Shown: positions 26,810 to 36,437 of the stretch, piece by piece
How the letters are laid out: each line of letters opens with the position of its first letter
How positions within the stretch are numbered: the stretch's first letter is position 1
NCBI RefSeq assembly: GCF_000763945.1
Contig: NZ_JQFJ01000002.1
Location: forward strand, 1,787,501-1,851,500
Length of the DNA stretch: 64,000 nucleotides
DNA from: Sphingopyxis sp. MWB1
GTDB lineage: Bacteria; Pseudomonadota; Alphaproteobacteria; Sphingomonadales; Sphingomonadaceae
Reading direction: 5' to 3'
The notes under the pieces: generated by a model
Told to the model about the DNA's origin: nothing
Database searches by the model: none
What the model saw: the letters and a program-made list of their open reading frames with translations, nothing else
Program-made: the position numbers and the translations under genes

Positions 26810-27134
26810 GTCAATTCATGAGAGCTATGACCTTGTTTTCAAAGCGCTGGCGCACCGTGTGCGGCGGCAGATATTGGATGATCTGAAAGATCAGCCGCTG
26901 ACGACGGGCGCGCTATGCACGCATTTTCCCGACATCGACCGCTGCACCGTGATGCAGCACCTCAAACAGTTGGAAGGGGCCGGGCTGATCATCGCCGAAC
27001 GGCGCGGGCGCGAGCGCTGGAACCATCTGAACGCCATGCCGATCCAGGATATTCATGATCGCTGGATCGGGCCGCACGCCGCCGCTGCTTCGGCGCAGCT
27101 GGCGCGCTTCAAGCAAAGGGTCGAGGCTGATTAG
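26808..27134 (+). CDS. ArsR-family transcriptional regulator
   Basis: A 108-residue winged-helix repressor: FKALAHRVRRQILDDLKDQPLTTGALCTHFPDIDRCTVMQHLKQLEGAGLIIAERRGRERW includes the recognition helix (TVMQHLKQLEGAGL). No CxC or His-rich metal site is obvious; this variant usually pairs with an SRPBCC protein rather than a metal pump. No ribosome-binding site is visible before the ATG, because the upstream bases are the operator, so it may be leaderless. Confidence 0.9.
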   Translation: MSIHESYDLVFKALAHRVRRQILDDLKDQPLTTGALCTHFPDIDRCTVMQHLKQLEGAGLIIAERRGRERWNHLNAMPIQDIHDRWIGPHAAAASAQLARFKQRVEAD

Positions 27135-27155
27135 GCGCCGGCGCTGTTAAGCCAT

Positions 27156-27887
27156 TCAGGGATTTTTGCAGCGCTGAATATCGTCGGGGGCGGGGCGCTT
27201 CCCTTCGGGAACGAAGCGCGCCAGATAGCCGCCGGCATGTTGCTTGTCGTCATAGGAAAGCAGCTTGTAGCCCACCGCCTCAAATTCGCAGACGAGCAGC
27301 CGAAAGGGCGTGCCATGCTGGGCGATGGGGCGGTCGCCATCGACGACAATCACCTGTCCGCCCTCGCGCAGCGCGGGGCGCAGCCGCCAGAGAAAGGCGT
27401 AGGGCTCCTCAATCTCATGATACATATGGACCATGAAGACGCGGTCGAAACTGTCGATGGGCAAGCGCGGATCATCAACCGCGCCCAATTTGATCGACAC
27501 ATTGTCGAGCCGGTCGCGGGCGACCCGGTCGGCAAGGCGTTCGATCGCCTCGGGCAATATGTCCTGCGCCAGCACCCGTCCGCCGGGGCCGACGCGCGTC
27601 GCAAGGCGCACCGTATAATAGCCGTCGCCCGCACCGATATCGGCGACGGTCATGCCTTTGCGGACGTCGGCAGAGTCCATCACATCCTCCGCCTCATTCA
27701 CCCGGTCGCGCGCTTCCTCGGTCGACCATTTGGTCGAAACGGTCGGCGCCACCGGGCGGTCGGCAGGGGGAAATTCGCGCGCGGTGCGGACACGCTCGCC
27801 GTCGCCGTCCCAGGGCATATCACAGCCGCCGAGCAGCGGCAGGAGCGCCAGTACAGCCAAAGCCGACCGGACGCCCGCCCCGACCAT
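27156..27887 (-). CDS. Putative lipoprotein with SAM-methyltransferase fold
   Basis: A 243-residue protein that begins with a lipoprotein signal (ALAVLALLPLLGGC, lipobox LGGC, Cys at about residue 22). It continues as a class I methyltransferase Rossmann domain (MTVADIGAGDGYYTVRLATRVGPGGRVLAQDI, FDRVFMVHMYHEIEEP). The ATG overlaps the prfB stop by 1 nt (TGATG), so it is translated with prfB. Export of a SAM-dependent enzyme is odd because SAM is cytoplasmic; the fold may have been repurposed. No target is known. Confidence 0.8.
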   Translation of the reverse strand: MVGAGVRSALAVLALLPLLGGCDMPWDGDGERVRTAREFPPADRPVAPTVSTKWSTEEARDRVNEAEDVMDSADVRKGMTVADIGAGDGYYTVRLATRVGPGGRVLAQDILPEAIERLADRVARDRLDNVSIKLGAVDDPRLPIDSFDRVFMVHMYHEIEEPYAFLWRLRPALREGGQVIVVDGDRPIAQHGTPFRLLVCEFEAVGYKLLSYDDKQHAGGYLARFVPEGKRPAPDDIQRCKNP

Positions 27888-29014
27888 CAGTCGATATCCT
27901 CGACTTCGACCTTCTCGCCGGTGACTTTTTGCGACAAGGCCGCCGCCATGAAGGGATCGAGCGCGCCGTCGAGCACATCCTGCGGCGCGGTCGAGGTGAC
28001 CCCGGTGCGCAGATCCTTCACCAGCTGATAGGGTTGAAGCACATAGGAACGGATCTGGTGACCCCAGCCGATTTCGGTCTTGGCCTGATATTCGCCCGAC
28101 GCCTCGGCCTCACGCTTTTGCAGTTCAGCTTCGTAAAGCCGCGCCTTCAGCATGCTCATCGCGGTCGCGCGATTCTTGTGCTGCGACCGGTCATTCTGGC
28201 TCGCCACGACAATGCCCGTCGGGATGTGGGTGATGCGCACCGCCGAATCGGTCGTGTTCACATGCTGCCCGCCCGCGCCCGAGGCGCGATAGGTGTCGAT
28301 CTTGAGGTCGCCTTCATTGACGTCGATCTGGATATCATCGTCGATCACCGGATAGACCCAGACGCTCGAGAAGCTGGTGTGGCGGCGCGCCGAGCTGTCA
28401 TAAGGCGAAATGCGGACGAGGCGGTGCACCCCGCTTTCGGTCTTGGCATAGCCATAGGCATTTTCGCCCTTCACCAGCATCGTCGCCGATTTGATCCCCG
28501 CCTGCTCGCCCGCCTGATATTCGACCAGCTCGACCTTCATCCCGCGCTTTTCAGCCCAGCGCATATACATGCGCTGCAGCATCTCGGCCCAGTCCTGGCT
28601 TTCGGTGCCGCCCGCGCCGGCATGAACCTCGATATAGCAATCATTGCCGTCGGCTTCACCCGCGAGCAGCGCCTTGACCTTATCCTCTTCCGCCCGCGCG
28701 GCGAGCGCGGCGAGGCTGGCGACGGCGTCGTCGACCAAGGCGTCATCGCCCTCCATCTCGGCAAGCTCGATCAGCTCGGCGGTATCGGCGGTTTCCTGTT
28801 CGATTGCGCGAGTCGCGGTAATCGCTTCATCGAGACGGCGGCGTTCGCGCATGACATCCTGCGCCGCCTTGGGATTGTCCCACAGGGTTGGGTCTTCTAC
28901 CTTGGCATTCAATTCATCAAGGCGCCGCACCGCGCGGTCCCAGTCGAGAAAGCGGCGCAGCAGCGCCAAAGCGGCGCCAATTTTGTCGATATGATCCTGC
29001 GCTTCGGCGCGCAT
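27887..29014 (-). CDS. prfB: Peptide chain release factor 2
   Basis: A 375-residue RF2 that recognises UAA and UGA. The GGQ loop ([16 protein letters not shown]), the [16 protein letters not shown] block and the C-terminal [23 protein letters not shown] are all standard. The family's usual programmed frameshift (CTT-TGA-C near codon 25) is absent: the equivalent codons read ... CGC TTT CTC GAC TGG, in frame. Downstream, the methyltransferase lipoprotein overlaps its stop. Confidence 0.97.
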   Translation of the reverse strand: MRAEAQDHIDKIGAALALLRRFLDWDRAVRRLDELNAKVEDPTLWDNPKAAQDVMRERRRLDEAITATRAIEQETADTAELIELAEMEGDDALVDDAVASLAALAARAEEDKVKALLAGEADGNDCYIEVHAGAGGTESQDWAEMLQRMYMRWAEKRGMKVELVEYQAGEQAGIKSATMLVKGENAYGYAKTESGVHRLVRISPYDSSARRHTSFSSVWVYPVIDDDIQIDVNEGDLKIDTYRASGAGGQHVNTTDSAVRITHIPTGIVVASQNDRSQHKNRATAMSMLKARLYEAELQKREAEASGEYQAKTEIGWGHQIRSYVLQPYQLVKDLRTGVTSTAPQDVLDGALDPFMAAALSQKVTGEKVEVEDID

Positions 29015-29083
29015 CCCGTTGCTCCTGAATATATTTGGCTACGCCCATAGGCTTTCATGGCGCGCAGGAAAAGGTGGATGGCG

Positions 29084-31600
29084 TCAGATGATGCCACCGC
29101 GATCTTCGAGGAAGTCGCTGTCGGAACGGCGCCGATTTTCCTGGCGCACCGGCGCATCCTGTCGGCGCGCGGGCCGCGTCGGCCGGATTTCCTCTTCACG
29201 AATCGTGCGGCGCGGCTCGCTTTCGGGCTTGAAAGCCTCCCAGATGATCGACGATTTGGGGTCCGAGCCCGGCCAGCTTCCATAAACGCGCCGCCCCGTC
29301 CGCCGGTCGATGCGGACCATGCGAATCCCCTTGGGCGCTGCAAAGGGAATGGGCTGGGGATCAGACACTGCCTCTTCGTAAAATTGCTTGAAGATCGGCG
29401 CCGCGAGGCTGCCACCCTGAGCATAGCCGCCCATGTTGCGCGGCTGGTCGAACCCCAGATAGACACCTGCTACCACTTCGGGAGTGCCGCCGACGAACCA
29501 GACATCCTTGGGGCCGGAGGTCGTTCCCGTCTTGCCGAACATCGGAACCCCGATGTCGCGCAGCCGCGTGGCAGTGCCGCGCTGCACCACGCCTTCGAGC
29601 ATGTGCACGGTCTGATAGGCGGTCATCGGATCCATTACCTGTTTGCCCGTGGGGGCAAAGCGCGGCATCGGGCGACCGTCCCAATCCTTCATGTTACAGC
29701 CGTCGCACGCTTTCCAGTTGCGCGGAAAAATCACTTTCCCCCGCCGGTCCTGCACATAGTCGATCAGACGCGGCTTAAGCTGGCGGCCATGGTTCACCAG
29801 CATGGCATAGGCATTGACGAGCTTTTCCACCGTCGTCGATCCCGCACCGAGCGCGGTCGAAAGATAGGGTTCATGCTCCCCGATCCCCATGTTGCGAATC
29901 GTTTCGACGATCGGTTCCATGCCGACCTGGCTTGCGGTCTTGACCGTCATCAGGTTGCGCGACTGTTCAAGGCCCCAACGCATCGTATGCTGGCCCGCGC
30001 CGGCGGCCCCGCCGAAGTTCCGGAAACATTTGTTGCCGAAGCGCGCGCCCTGATAAACGCAGAAGGGCCCGTCGACGATCAGCGTCGCCGGGGTCATGCC
30101 ATTGTCGAGCGCGGTGGCATAAACGAAAGGCTTGATCGTCGAACCCGGCTGGCGTTCGGCCTGCGTCGCGCGGTTGAAGGGTGACAGATGAACGTCGAAC
30201 CCGCCCTGCATCGCGAAAATCCGTCCCGACACGGGGCTTTCGGCCAGAAAGCCGCCCGACACTTCGGGAATATTGCGCAGCGCATAACGATCGTTGCCCG
30301 TGGCCTTCACCGCGATCATGTCGCCGGGACGCATGGCGGAAAAGGCGCTGCCGCCGGTTTTGCGGTAAATCATCCCCGCTGCACTCGACGGCAAAATGCC
30401 GGTGGAGCCATCGGAAAAACCGAGACGCGCTTCATTGCCGCTTTTCGACAGCACCGCCGCGATCCGCCAATCGTCATAATCGATGCTGATGAAAGTGGAG
30501 GCCAGGCGGCTCGCCCATTGATCGTCCGCCTCGATCTTTGCGACCGGCCCCGACCAGCCTTTGCCAGCGTCATAACGAATCAGTCCCCGGCGCAGCGCCT
30601 TGGCCGCCGCCGCCTGCATCTGGGCATTATAGGGGGTGCGCACCCACAGCCCGCCCGCATAAACGCTGTAGGGGCTATCTTCGGCGGTTTCGCCAAATTC
30701 GGCGATCAACTGCCGCCGCACTTCCTCCATATAATATCCGCCGACCTGCTCGACGGCGCGGTTGCCGCTGCCGGTGAGGCCAAGCGGCATGGCCCGCGCC
30801 GCATCCCGTTGCGCCGTCGTGATCCAGCCATTTTTCTCCATCGAGCTGAGCACGAAATTGCGCCGACCCAGCGCATCCTGTTCAAAACGCGCCCGCCCAT
30901 ATTTTTCCGGCGCCTTTGGCAAGATCGCCAGAAACACCATTTCGTGCAGCGCGAGCTGGTCGATATCCTTGTCGAAATAGGCGCGCGCGGCGGCCTGAAC
31001 GCCAAAGCTGCGCCGCCCCAACGGAATCTCGTTGAGATAGAGTTCGAGAATCCGTTCCTTCGACAGCGCGCTTTCAATGCGCATCGCGAGGATGGCTTCG
31101 CGAATCTTGCGGCGATAGCTAAGCTCGTTGGTCAAAAGCAGGTTCTTGGCCACCTGCTGGGTGATGGTTGACGCGCCAACCGGACGACCGCTGTTGGTCA
31201 AATTGGTCAGGATCGCGGAGGCGATGCCGGGGTAATCAATGCCCCCATGTTCGAAGAAAGTCTTGTCCTCGGCCGCCAGAAAAGCCCGGATCAGGAGCGG
31301 CGGAAACTCATCATAATCGAGCTGAACCCGCCGTTCGCGCGCATAGCTGTGAACCGGCCGCCCTTCCCCGTCACGGACCATCGTGGGTAGCGGCGGTTCA
31401 TAGTCGCGAAGCTGATCGACCGAAGGCAAATCGCGCGCAAAAATCGCCCAGATCAAAAACAGGCCCAGAAACCCCGCAAGGATCAGCGCCAACAGCCAGC
31501 GAAACCAGCGCCGCGTCCATTTGTCGCGAAACCAGGCGATAAGGGCATTGCCATCGCGGCGCAGGCGAAGGCGGAAATCTTGCGGACTATCGGCGGCCAT
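29084..31600 (-). CDS. mrcA: Penicillin-binding protein 1A (class A PBP)
   Basis: An 838-residue bifunctional enzyme that polymerises and cross-links peptidoglycan. One TM helix (about 33-53) precedes a GT51 domain with catalytic Glu111 (FLAAEDKTFFEHGGIDYPGI) and GASTITQQVAKNLLL. An OB-like domain follows, then the transpeptidase: Ser487 in GSTIKP, SRN (SxN), and KTGTTSG. The C-terminal tail is Arg-rich. It is flanked by prfB and an amidase, all on the same strand; the cell-wall pairing with the amidase is functionally sensible. Confidence 0.96.
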   Translation of the reverse strand: MAADSPQDFRLRLRRDGNALIAWFRDKWTRRWFRWLLALILAGFLGLFLIWAIFARDLPSVDQLRDYEPPLPTMVRDGEGRPVHSYARERRVQLDYDEFPPLLIRAFLAAEDKTFFEHGGIDYPGIASAILTNLTNSGRPVGASTITQQVAKNLLLTNELSYRRKIREAILAMRIESALSKERILELYLNEIPLGRRSFGVQAAARAYFDKDIDQLALHEMVFLAILPKAPEKYGRARFEQDALGRRNFVLSSMEKNGWITTAQRDAARAMPLGLTGSGNRAVEQVGGYYMEEVRRQLIAEFGETAEDSPYSVYAGGLWVRTPYNAQMQAAAAKALRRGLIRYDAGKGWSGPVAKIEADDQWASRLASTFISIDYDDWRIAAVLSKSGNEARLGFSDGSTGILPSSAAGMIYRKTGGSAFSAMRPGDMIAVKATGNDRYALRNIPEVSGGFLAESPVSGRIFAMQGGFDVHLSPFNRATQAERQPGSTIKPFVYATALDNGMTPATLIVDGPFCVYQGARFGNKCFRNFGGAAGAGQHTMRWGLEQSRNLMTVKTASQVGMEPIVETIRNMGIGEHEPYLSTALGAGSTTVEKLVNAYAMLVNHGRQLKPRLIDYVQDRRGKVIFPRNWKACDGCNMKDWDGRPMPRFAPTGKQVMDPMTAYQTVHMLEGVVQRGTATRLRDIGVPMFGKTGTTSGPKDVWFVGGTPEVVAGVYLGFDQPRNMGGYAQGGSLAAPIFKQFYEEAVSDPQPIPFAAPKGIRMVRIDRRTGRRVYGSWPGSDPKSSIIWEAFKPESEPRRTIREEEIRPTRPARRQDAPVRQENRRRSDSDFLEDRGGII

Positions 31601-31679
31601 AGATTTCAGCCTCTAAAGCCTGCTTTGCCGAAAGGGAAGTATGGTTGCGGTGGGCGGACAGCAAGAAACTGTCGCGTCA

Positions 31680-32894
31680 TCAGGGCGCTACCGCCGCAAT
31701 TTGCCGGGCGAAGTGCAATTGCACCGCTTCGCGGACCCCGCGGGCAATTTTTTTCTGACCGCCGGGCGAGGCCAGAAAGGCGGCATCCTCTTTGTTCGAG
31801 ATAAAGCCCGTTTCGAACAGGACCGAGGGGGTGTCGGGCGCTTTCAATACGACAAAAGAAGCGAAACGATGCGCACTTGTACGGAATTTTACCTCATCCG
31901 AAGCCTCGCGCTGCAAAAGCCGCGCAAAGTCGGACGCGACATTCATCGTCTCGCGCTGCGCCAGATCGAGCAGGATCGAAGACACATCGCCGTCATGACC
32001 GCTGAGGTCTACGCCATTGATAATATTCGCTTTATTTTCCCGCGCAGCGAGCCGGGCCGCCTCACGATCCGAAGCAACTTCGGACAATGTATAGATGGAC
32101 GCGCCGCGCGCTTCCTGATTTTCCGCCGCATCGGCGTGAATCGAAATGAAAAGATCCGCCTTCAACCGCCGCGCAACCCCATAGCGCTCCTCCAGCACCA
32201 GATAGCGATCATCGGAGCGCGTCAAAGCCACTCGTACGCGCCCGCTGCCCACAAGTTCGTCGCGAATCGCGCGCGCAAGCGCAAGGGTGATGTCCTTTTC
32301 ATAGCGGCCATTATGGGGTGAAATGGCGCCCGGATCATGGCCCCCATGGCCCGCGTCGATTACCACCAGCGGCAAACGCTCATTGGATCCGCCATGGATG
32401 CGCGGCAGCGGCAACGCGGGTTTGGGCGTACCGATCGGCACGCTGACGCTGTAGCGCTTTTCAGGCGGCTTGGCGCGGAAGTTCGCAGGGGGCTGGAGCT
32501 CGACGCGGGGCGCGCGTGCGGCCTGGCGGAAGGCTTCGGCAGAGACAGGCTGCAAACGAAAGGACAGGCTGCGCCCGTCGGCAGCGAAATGCGCCTCTTT
32601 CACCAATGCCGGCTGCGCAAGATCGAGCACGACGCGCGCCGAGCCATCGCTTTGCTGTCCCTGACGCACCGCCCGCACCACGCCCCCGCTGCCCGGCGAC
32701 TGGCCCGGCTGCGCCCCGGCAATATCGAGGGCGATACGGTCGGGGCCCGCCAGCAAAAAAGCGCTCGCCCCCGCAACCAGATCGTCAAAATGCACGGTGA
32801 CCGCGCTGTCGCCGATTTCGACCGCGCCGATCTGCCCCGCCAGAGCAGCAGAGGGGCTGAATGCCATGGCCAGCAAAAATAGGCTCACACCCAT
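31680..32894 (-). CDS. N-acetylmuramoyl-L-alanine amidase (AmiC-like)
   Basis: A 404-residue periplasmic zinc amidase that removes the stem peptide from muramic acid at division. A signal peptide (MGVSLFLLAMAFSPSAALA) leads to an AMIN domain, then the Amidase_3 catalytic domain: VIDAGHGGHDPGAISPHNGRYEKDITLALA (zinc His and Glu) and ADLFISIHADAAENQEARGASIYTLS. A frame from a TTG at 32945 adds 17 residues, but the ATG fits the signal peptide. It lies upstream of PBP1A and diverges from rne. Confidence 0.92.
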   Translation of the reverse strand: MGVSLFLLAMAFSPSAALAGQIGAVEIGDSAVTVHFDDLVAGASAFLLAGPDRIALDIAGAQPGQSPGSGGVVRAVRQGQQSDGSARVVLDLAQPALVKEAHFAADGRSLSFRLQPVSAEAFRQAARAPRVELQPPANFRAKPPEKRYSVSVPIGTPKPALPLPRIHGGSNERLPLVVIDAGHGGHDPGAISPHNGRYEKDITLALARAIRDELVGSGRVRVALTRSDDRYLVLEERYGVARRLKADLFISIHADAAENQEARGASIYTLSEVASDREAARLAARENKANIINGVDLSGHDGDVSSILLDLAQRETMNVASDFARLLQREASDEVKFRTSAHRFASFVVLKAPDTPSVLFETGFISNKEDAAFLASPGGQKKIARGVREAVQLHFARQIAAVAP

Positions 32895-33554
32895 TGCATG
32901 ATTATGCCGCCCTCGCGGCGCATTGGTCCAGCGCTTATTCGACAAGTGAGGCCCCTAGCCGCTCTTCAAGATGAAGATTGCATTAGCCATCAGGGGTCAA
33001 ACGGGCGTGAAGCAGCAAGGTTAACCGTGCGTTTAGCATGATTTCATAAAAGGACAGGCGACGACCAAGGCGTTGGATTGCGTCTTTGTTCGGCAGCGGA
33101 GGTTGCCGTGGACCGATGCCGATGCTAGCAGGGCCGTCACCGACGGTGCCGTTTTCGGTCTCGTCCGGCCTTTTGAGGGGGAAGTGCCGATCCTGCGGAC
33201 AGGCGGGAGTCGGCCGCCCTGGTGCCGGATGGGCGGAAAATAGCGACTGGCCGTTGGCCCACCCGGTTGACCGGACGTTGGGGCGAAAGCCGAAAGCCCG
33301 CCCTCGCCGCCCGATCACCTCAACAGGTTGATGCCGCATGAGGCTTGCCATGCCCTCTTATTTCCGCAGCGACGCGGGCGCTTTCGCCCCAGCCGTCGCC
33401 CGGAGCCAAGACCGCATGTGCGTCCAACACCGGACGCGGCCCTTTTGCGACAATAACATCTCTATATCTGCCACCCATATCCGCCGCGGCCGCTTTGCCG
33501 GCGCGTTTGCGGAATTTTTGATTGGCGCGCCGCGGCGCGCCTGGAGTGATAATA
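32895..33554 (+). other. Long structured spacer, likely rne 5' leader
   Basis: This 660-bp gap between the amidase and rne contains no convincing gene. Several small hairpins occur at 33134-33290: CCGTC-ACC-GACGG (33134-33146), a nested GCCGA/TCGGC with inner CCTG-CGGA-CAGG (33186-33214), CCGCCC/GGGCGG (33214-33236), CCGGT/ACCGG (33263-33274), and a GNRA-capped GGC-GAAA-GCC (33282-33291). RNase E is often controlled through its own leader, so a long folded 5' UTR is likely. The promoter is not identified. Confidence 0.5.
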
Positions 33555-36314
33555 ATGACCACGCGCATGTTGATCGACGCGCGGCACCGGGAAGAAACCC
33601 GGGTCGCCGTCACCAAGGGAAACCGCATCGAGGAGTTTGATTTCGAGTCCGCTGAGCACAAGCAGCTCAAGGGCAATATCTATCTGGCCAAGGTAACCCG
33701 CGTCGAACCGTCGCTGCAGGCGGCGTTCGTCGAATATGGCGGCAACCGCCACGGCTTTCTGGCCTTTAGTGAAATCCACCCCGACTATTATCAGATCCCC
33801 AAGGAAGATCGCGAGGCGCTGCTGCGCGAAGAGGCGGAACATGCCGCCGAAGCAGCAATGCGCGCCGAAGAGGATCTTGACGAGCTGGAAGGCGATGTCG
33901 CCGAAGTCGAAGGCCATGACGAGGACGATAATGGGGACGCGCCCCCTCCTCCCGAAACAGTAGGGGAGGAAAATGACGGCGATTCGGACGGTGAAACCGA
34001 CCAAGCTGAAACCGGCGATGGCGAGGACGCATCGGAAGAAGGCCGGGATGAGCGCGGCGGACGCCGACGGCGCGGGCGCAATGGCGGCCGCAAGGGCCGT
34101 GGACGGAGCCGTCGGGGCGATGATGACGATGGCGAAAATCGCATGTCGCTGCGCCGCCGTTACAAAATTCAGGACGTTATTCGCCGCCGCCAGGTGATGC
34201 TGGTTCAGGTGGTCAAGGAAGAGCGTGGCAACAAGGGCGCCGCGCTGACCACCTATCTCAGCCTGGCGGGTCGCTATTGCGTATTGATGCCAAACACGAT
34301 GCACGGCGGCGGGATCAGCCGCAAGATTTCGAACGGGGCCGATCGCCGCAAGCTCAAGGCGATTATCGACGAAATGAATTTGCCCCCGTCGATGGGGTGC
34401 ATCGTCCGCACGGCTGGCATGAGCCGCACCAAGACCGAGATCAAACGCGATTTCGACTATCTGGCCCGCCTGTGGGACGAGATTCGTGAAAAGACGCTGC
34501 AATCCAGCGCTCCGGCGCTTGTCCATTCGGACAGCGACCTGATCAAGCGCGCGATACGCGACATATATCATCGCGACATCGAGGAAGTGCTGGTTGAAGG
34601 CGAAGAGGGTTACAAGGCCGCCAAACAGTTTATGAAGCTGTTGATGCCCAGCCATGCGCGGCGGGTGAAACAATATGCCGACCCCGTCTCGCTCTATCAG
34701 CGTTATGGCGTCGAAGACCAGCTTGCGGGGATGCTCAACCCCGTCGTCCAGCTGAAATCGGGCGGCTATCTGGTGATCAACCCGACCGAGGCGCTGGTGT
34801 CGATTGACATCAACTCCGGCCGCTCGACACGCGAACATAATATTGAGCAGACCGCGCTCAGCACCAATTTGGAAGCCGCGGCAGAAATTGCCCGCCAACT
34901 GCGCCTGCGCGACATGGCGGGGCTGGTCGTCATCGACTTCATCGACATGGATCACGGCTCGAACGTCCGCAAGGTCGAGCGCGCGATGAAGGAAGCGCTG
35001 AAGAACGATCGGGCACGCATCCAGATCGGGCGGATCTCGGGCTTTGGCCTGATGGAAATGAGCCGGCAGCGCCTGCGCACCGGTGTGCTGGAAGCATCGA
35101 CACGTCCCTGTCCCCATTGCGAAGGCACCGGACTGGTCCGCACCGCTTCGTCGGCAGGTCTCAGTGCGCTGCGTCTGATCGAGGAAGAGGCGGCACGCGG
35201 CAAGGGCAGCAAAATCACCCTGCGCGCCAGCCAGGAAGCGACCTTCTACCTCCTCAACGAAAAGCGCCGCGAACTGCGGGAGATCGAGGAGCTTTACGGA
35301 GTCGAGGTCGAAATCCTGCCCGACGGCGAAACCGAAGGCGCGCGTATGGCAATTGAAGTCGGTGGCCCGCCGCCGACCCAACGCCGTAATTTCGCACCCA
35401 TCGCGCCGATCGAAGAGGAAGAGGAAGACGAAAATCTCGTCGAAAGCGACGAGGAAGATACCGACACTCAGGAAAGCGAACGCCGCGAGCGTGACGATGG
35501 CGAAAACCGCAAGCGTCGCCGCCGTCGCCGCCGGGGACGGCGTGGCCGCCGCGACGAGGAAGGCGCTGAATCCTTTGACGGCGATGGCCGCGAAAGGACG
35601 CCGGACGATGGCGATGCTGACGATAGCCGCGACACGCAGGAAGAAGGTGGCGCCGACGCGGACGAAACGGCCGTGGCCGAGACGACAGCGGGCGGCAGCC
35701 CTGAAAGCGAGACAAACGAGGAAGCGAACGCAAAGCCGAAGCGCCGCCGTGGCGGACGCGGACGCAAACCCAAGGCAAGCGAAACCGAAGCCGAGGCAGC
35801 GAGCGAAGCCGGATCGCCGGAAACCGAGCAGGCCAGCACCGAGCAGACAAGCGAAGCCCCAGTCGATGTGGCGGACGAGCCGACAGCAGAAGCCGCAGCG
35901 ACCGACGAGAATGTCGTCGACGAAGCGCCGGTGAAGCCCAAGCGCAAGCGCGCGCCCCGCAAGACCAAGGCGGTCCTTGCCGCTGAGGCAGAGGCCGAAA
36001 CGGCAGACGCATCGCCCGACAAGGATGGCTCGCCAACCGAAAGCGATGCGACGACTGCGGCGCCGCAAGAGCAAGAGGAAGCCCCCAAGCCCACCCCGCG
36101 CAAGCGGGCGAGCCGGGCCCGGAAAAAGGTAGCGGAAGAGGCGGCTCCTGCCCCAGAAGCGGCGCCAGCCGAAGCGGCCGCGCCCACTCCCCTCGCCGAA
36201 CCGGCACCCGCGCCGTCTGAACCGCAAACCGTCGCCGCCAATGGCGACAATGAAGGGGCCGACGAATCGGCTACGCCGCGACGGGGATGGTGGCAGCGCA
36301 CCTTCGGCAACTGA
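33555..36314 (+). CDS. rne: Ribonuclease E
   Basis: A 919-residue endoribonuclease, the core of the RNA degradosome. The N-terminal S1 region (MLIDARHREETRVAVTKGNRIEEFDFE ... GFLAFSEIH) is split by a long acidic then Arg-rich insert (about residues 90-195) typical of alphaproteobacteria. The DNase I-like domain follows (IDINSGRSTREHN, IDFIDMDHGSNVRKVERAMKEAL) with the zinc-link CPHC. The C-terminal half is disordered and ends GWWQRTFGN, matching the GWW motif that binds PNPase in Caulobacter. GGAG precedes the ATG at 33555. Confidence 0.96.
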   Translation: MTTRMLIDARHREETRVAVTKGNRIEEFDFESAEHKQLKGNIYLAKVTRVEPSLQAAFVEYGGNRHGFLAFSEIHPDYYQIPKEDREALLREEAEHAAEAAMRAEEDLDELEGDVAEVEGHDEDDNGDAPPPPETVGEENDGDSDGETDQAETGDGEDASEEGRDERGGRRRRGRNGGRKGRGRSRRGDDDDGENRMSLRRRYKIQDVIRRRQVMLVQVVKEERGNKGAALTTYLSLAGRYCVLMPNTMHGGGISRKISNGADRRKLKAIIDEMNLPPSMGCIVRTAGMSRTKTEIKRDFDYLARLWDEIREKTLQSSAPALVHSDSDLIKRAIRDIYHRDIEEVLVEGEEGYKAAKQFMKLLMPSHARRVKQYADPVSLYQRYGVEDQLAGMLNPVVQLKSGGYLVINPTEALVSIDINSGRSTREHNIEQTALSTNLEAAAEIARQLRLRDMAGLVVIDFIDMDHGSNVRKVERAMKEALKNDRARIQIGRISGFGLMEMSRQRLRTGVLEASTRPCPHCEGTGLVRTASSAGLSALRLIEEEAARGKGSKITLRASQEATFYLLNEKRRELREIEELYGVEVEILPDGETEGARMAIEVGGPPPTQRRNFAPIAPIEEEEEDENLVESDEEDTDTQESERRERDDGENRKRRRRRRRGRRGRRDEEGAESFDGDGRERTPDDGDADDSRDTQEEGGADADETAVAETTAGGSPESETNEEANAKPKRRRGGRGRKPKASETEAEAASEAGSPETEQASTEQTSEAPVDVADEPTAEAAATDENVVDEAPVKPKRKRAPRKTKAVLAAEAEAETADASPDKDGSPTESDATTAAPQEQEEAPKPTPRKRASRARKKVAEEAAPAPEAAPAEAAAPTPLAEPAPAPSEPQTVAANGDNEGADESATPRRGWWQRTFGN

Positions 36315-36317
36315 CGC

Positions 36318-36349
36318 TATGGCCGCCATGCTTTGGCATGGCGGCCATA
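36318..36349 (+). terminator. 13-bp perfect stem after rne
   Basis: Arms TATGGCCGCCATG and CATGGCGGCCATA enclose CTTTGG, starting 3 nt after the rne stop. It is very stable but lacks an oligo-T tail, so it may be a 3' stabilising hairpin or a Rho-type site rather than a classical terminator. It falls before the M48 protease gene. Confidence 0.55.
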
Positions 36350-36437
36350 TGCGATACTTGCGTCTCCTCAACCGACCCCCCACAACGCCGATATGGCTTC
36401 AGTGAAGGTTCAGGCACATGAGGCAAGGCAGGCGGCG

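Noticed and set aside
33061..33340. RNase P RNA or tmRNA in the rne leader
   Set aside because: The conserved RNase P core words and the tmRNA start and tRNA-like end are missing; only local hairpins are seen.
32983..33676. Minus-strand open frames in the rne leader
   Set aside because: They have no ribosome-binding site, no recognisable motif and cross into rne; the stretch looks like a leader instead.
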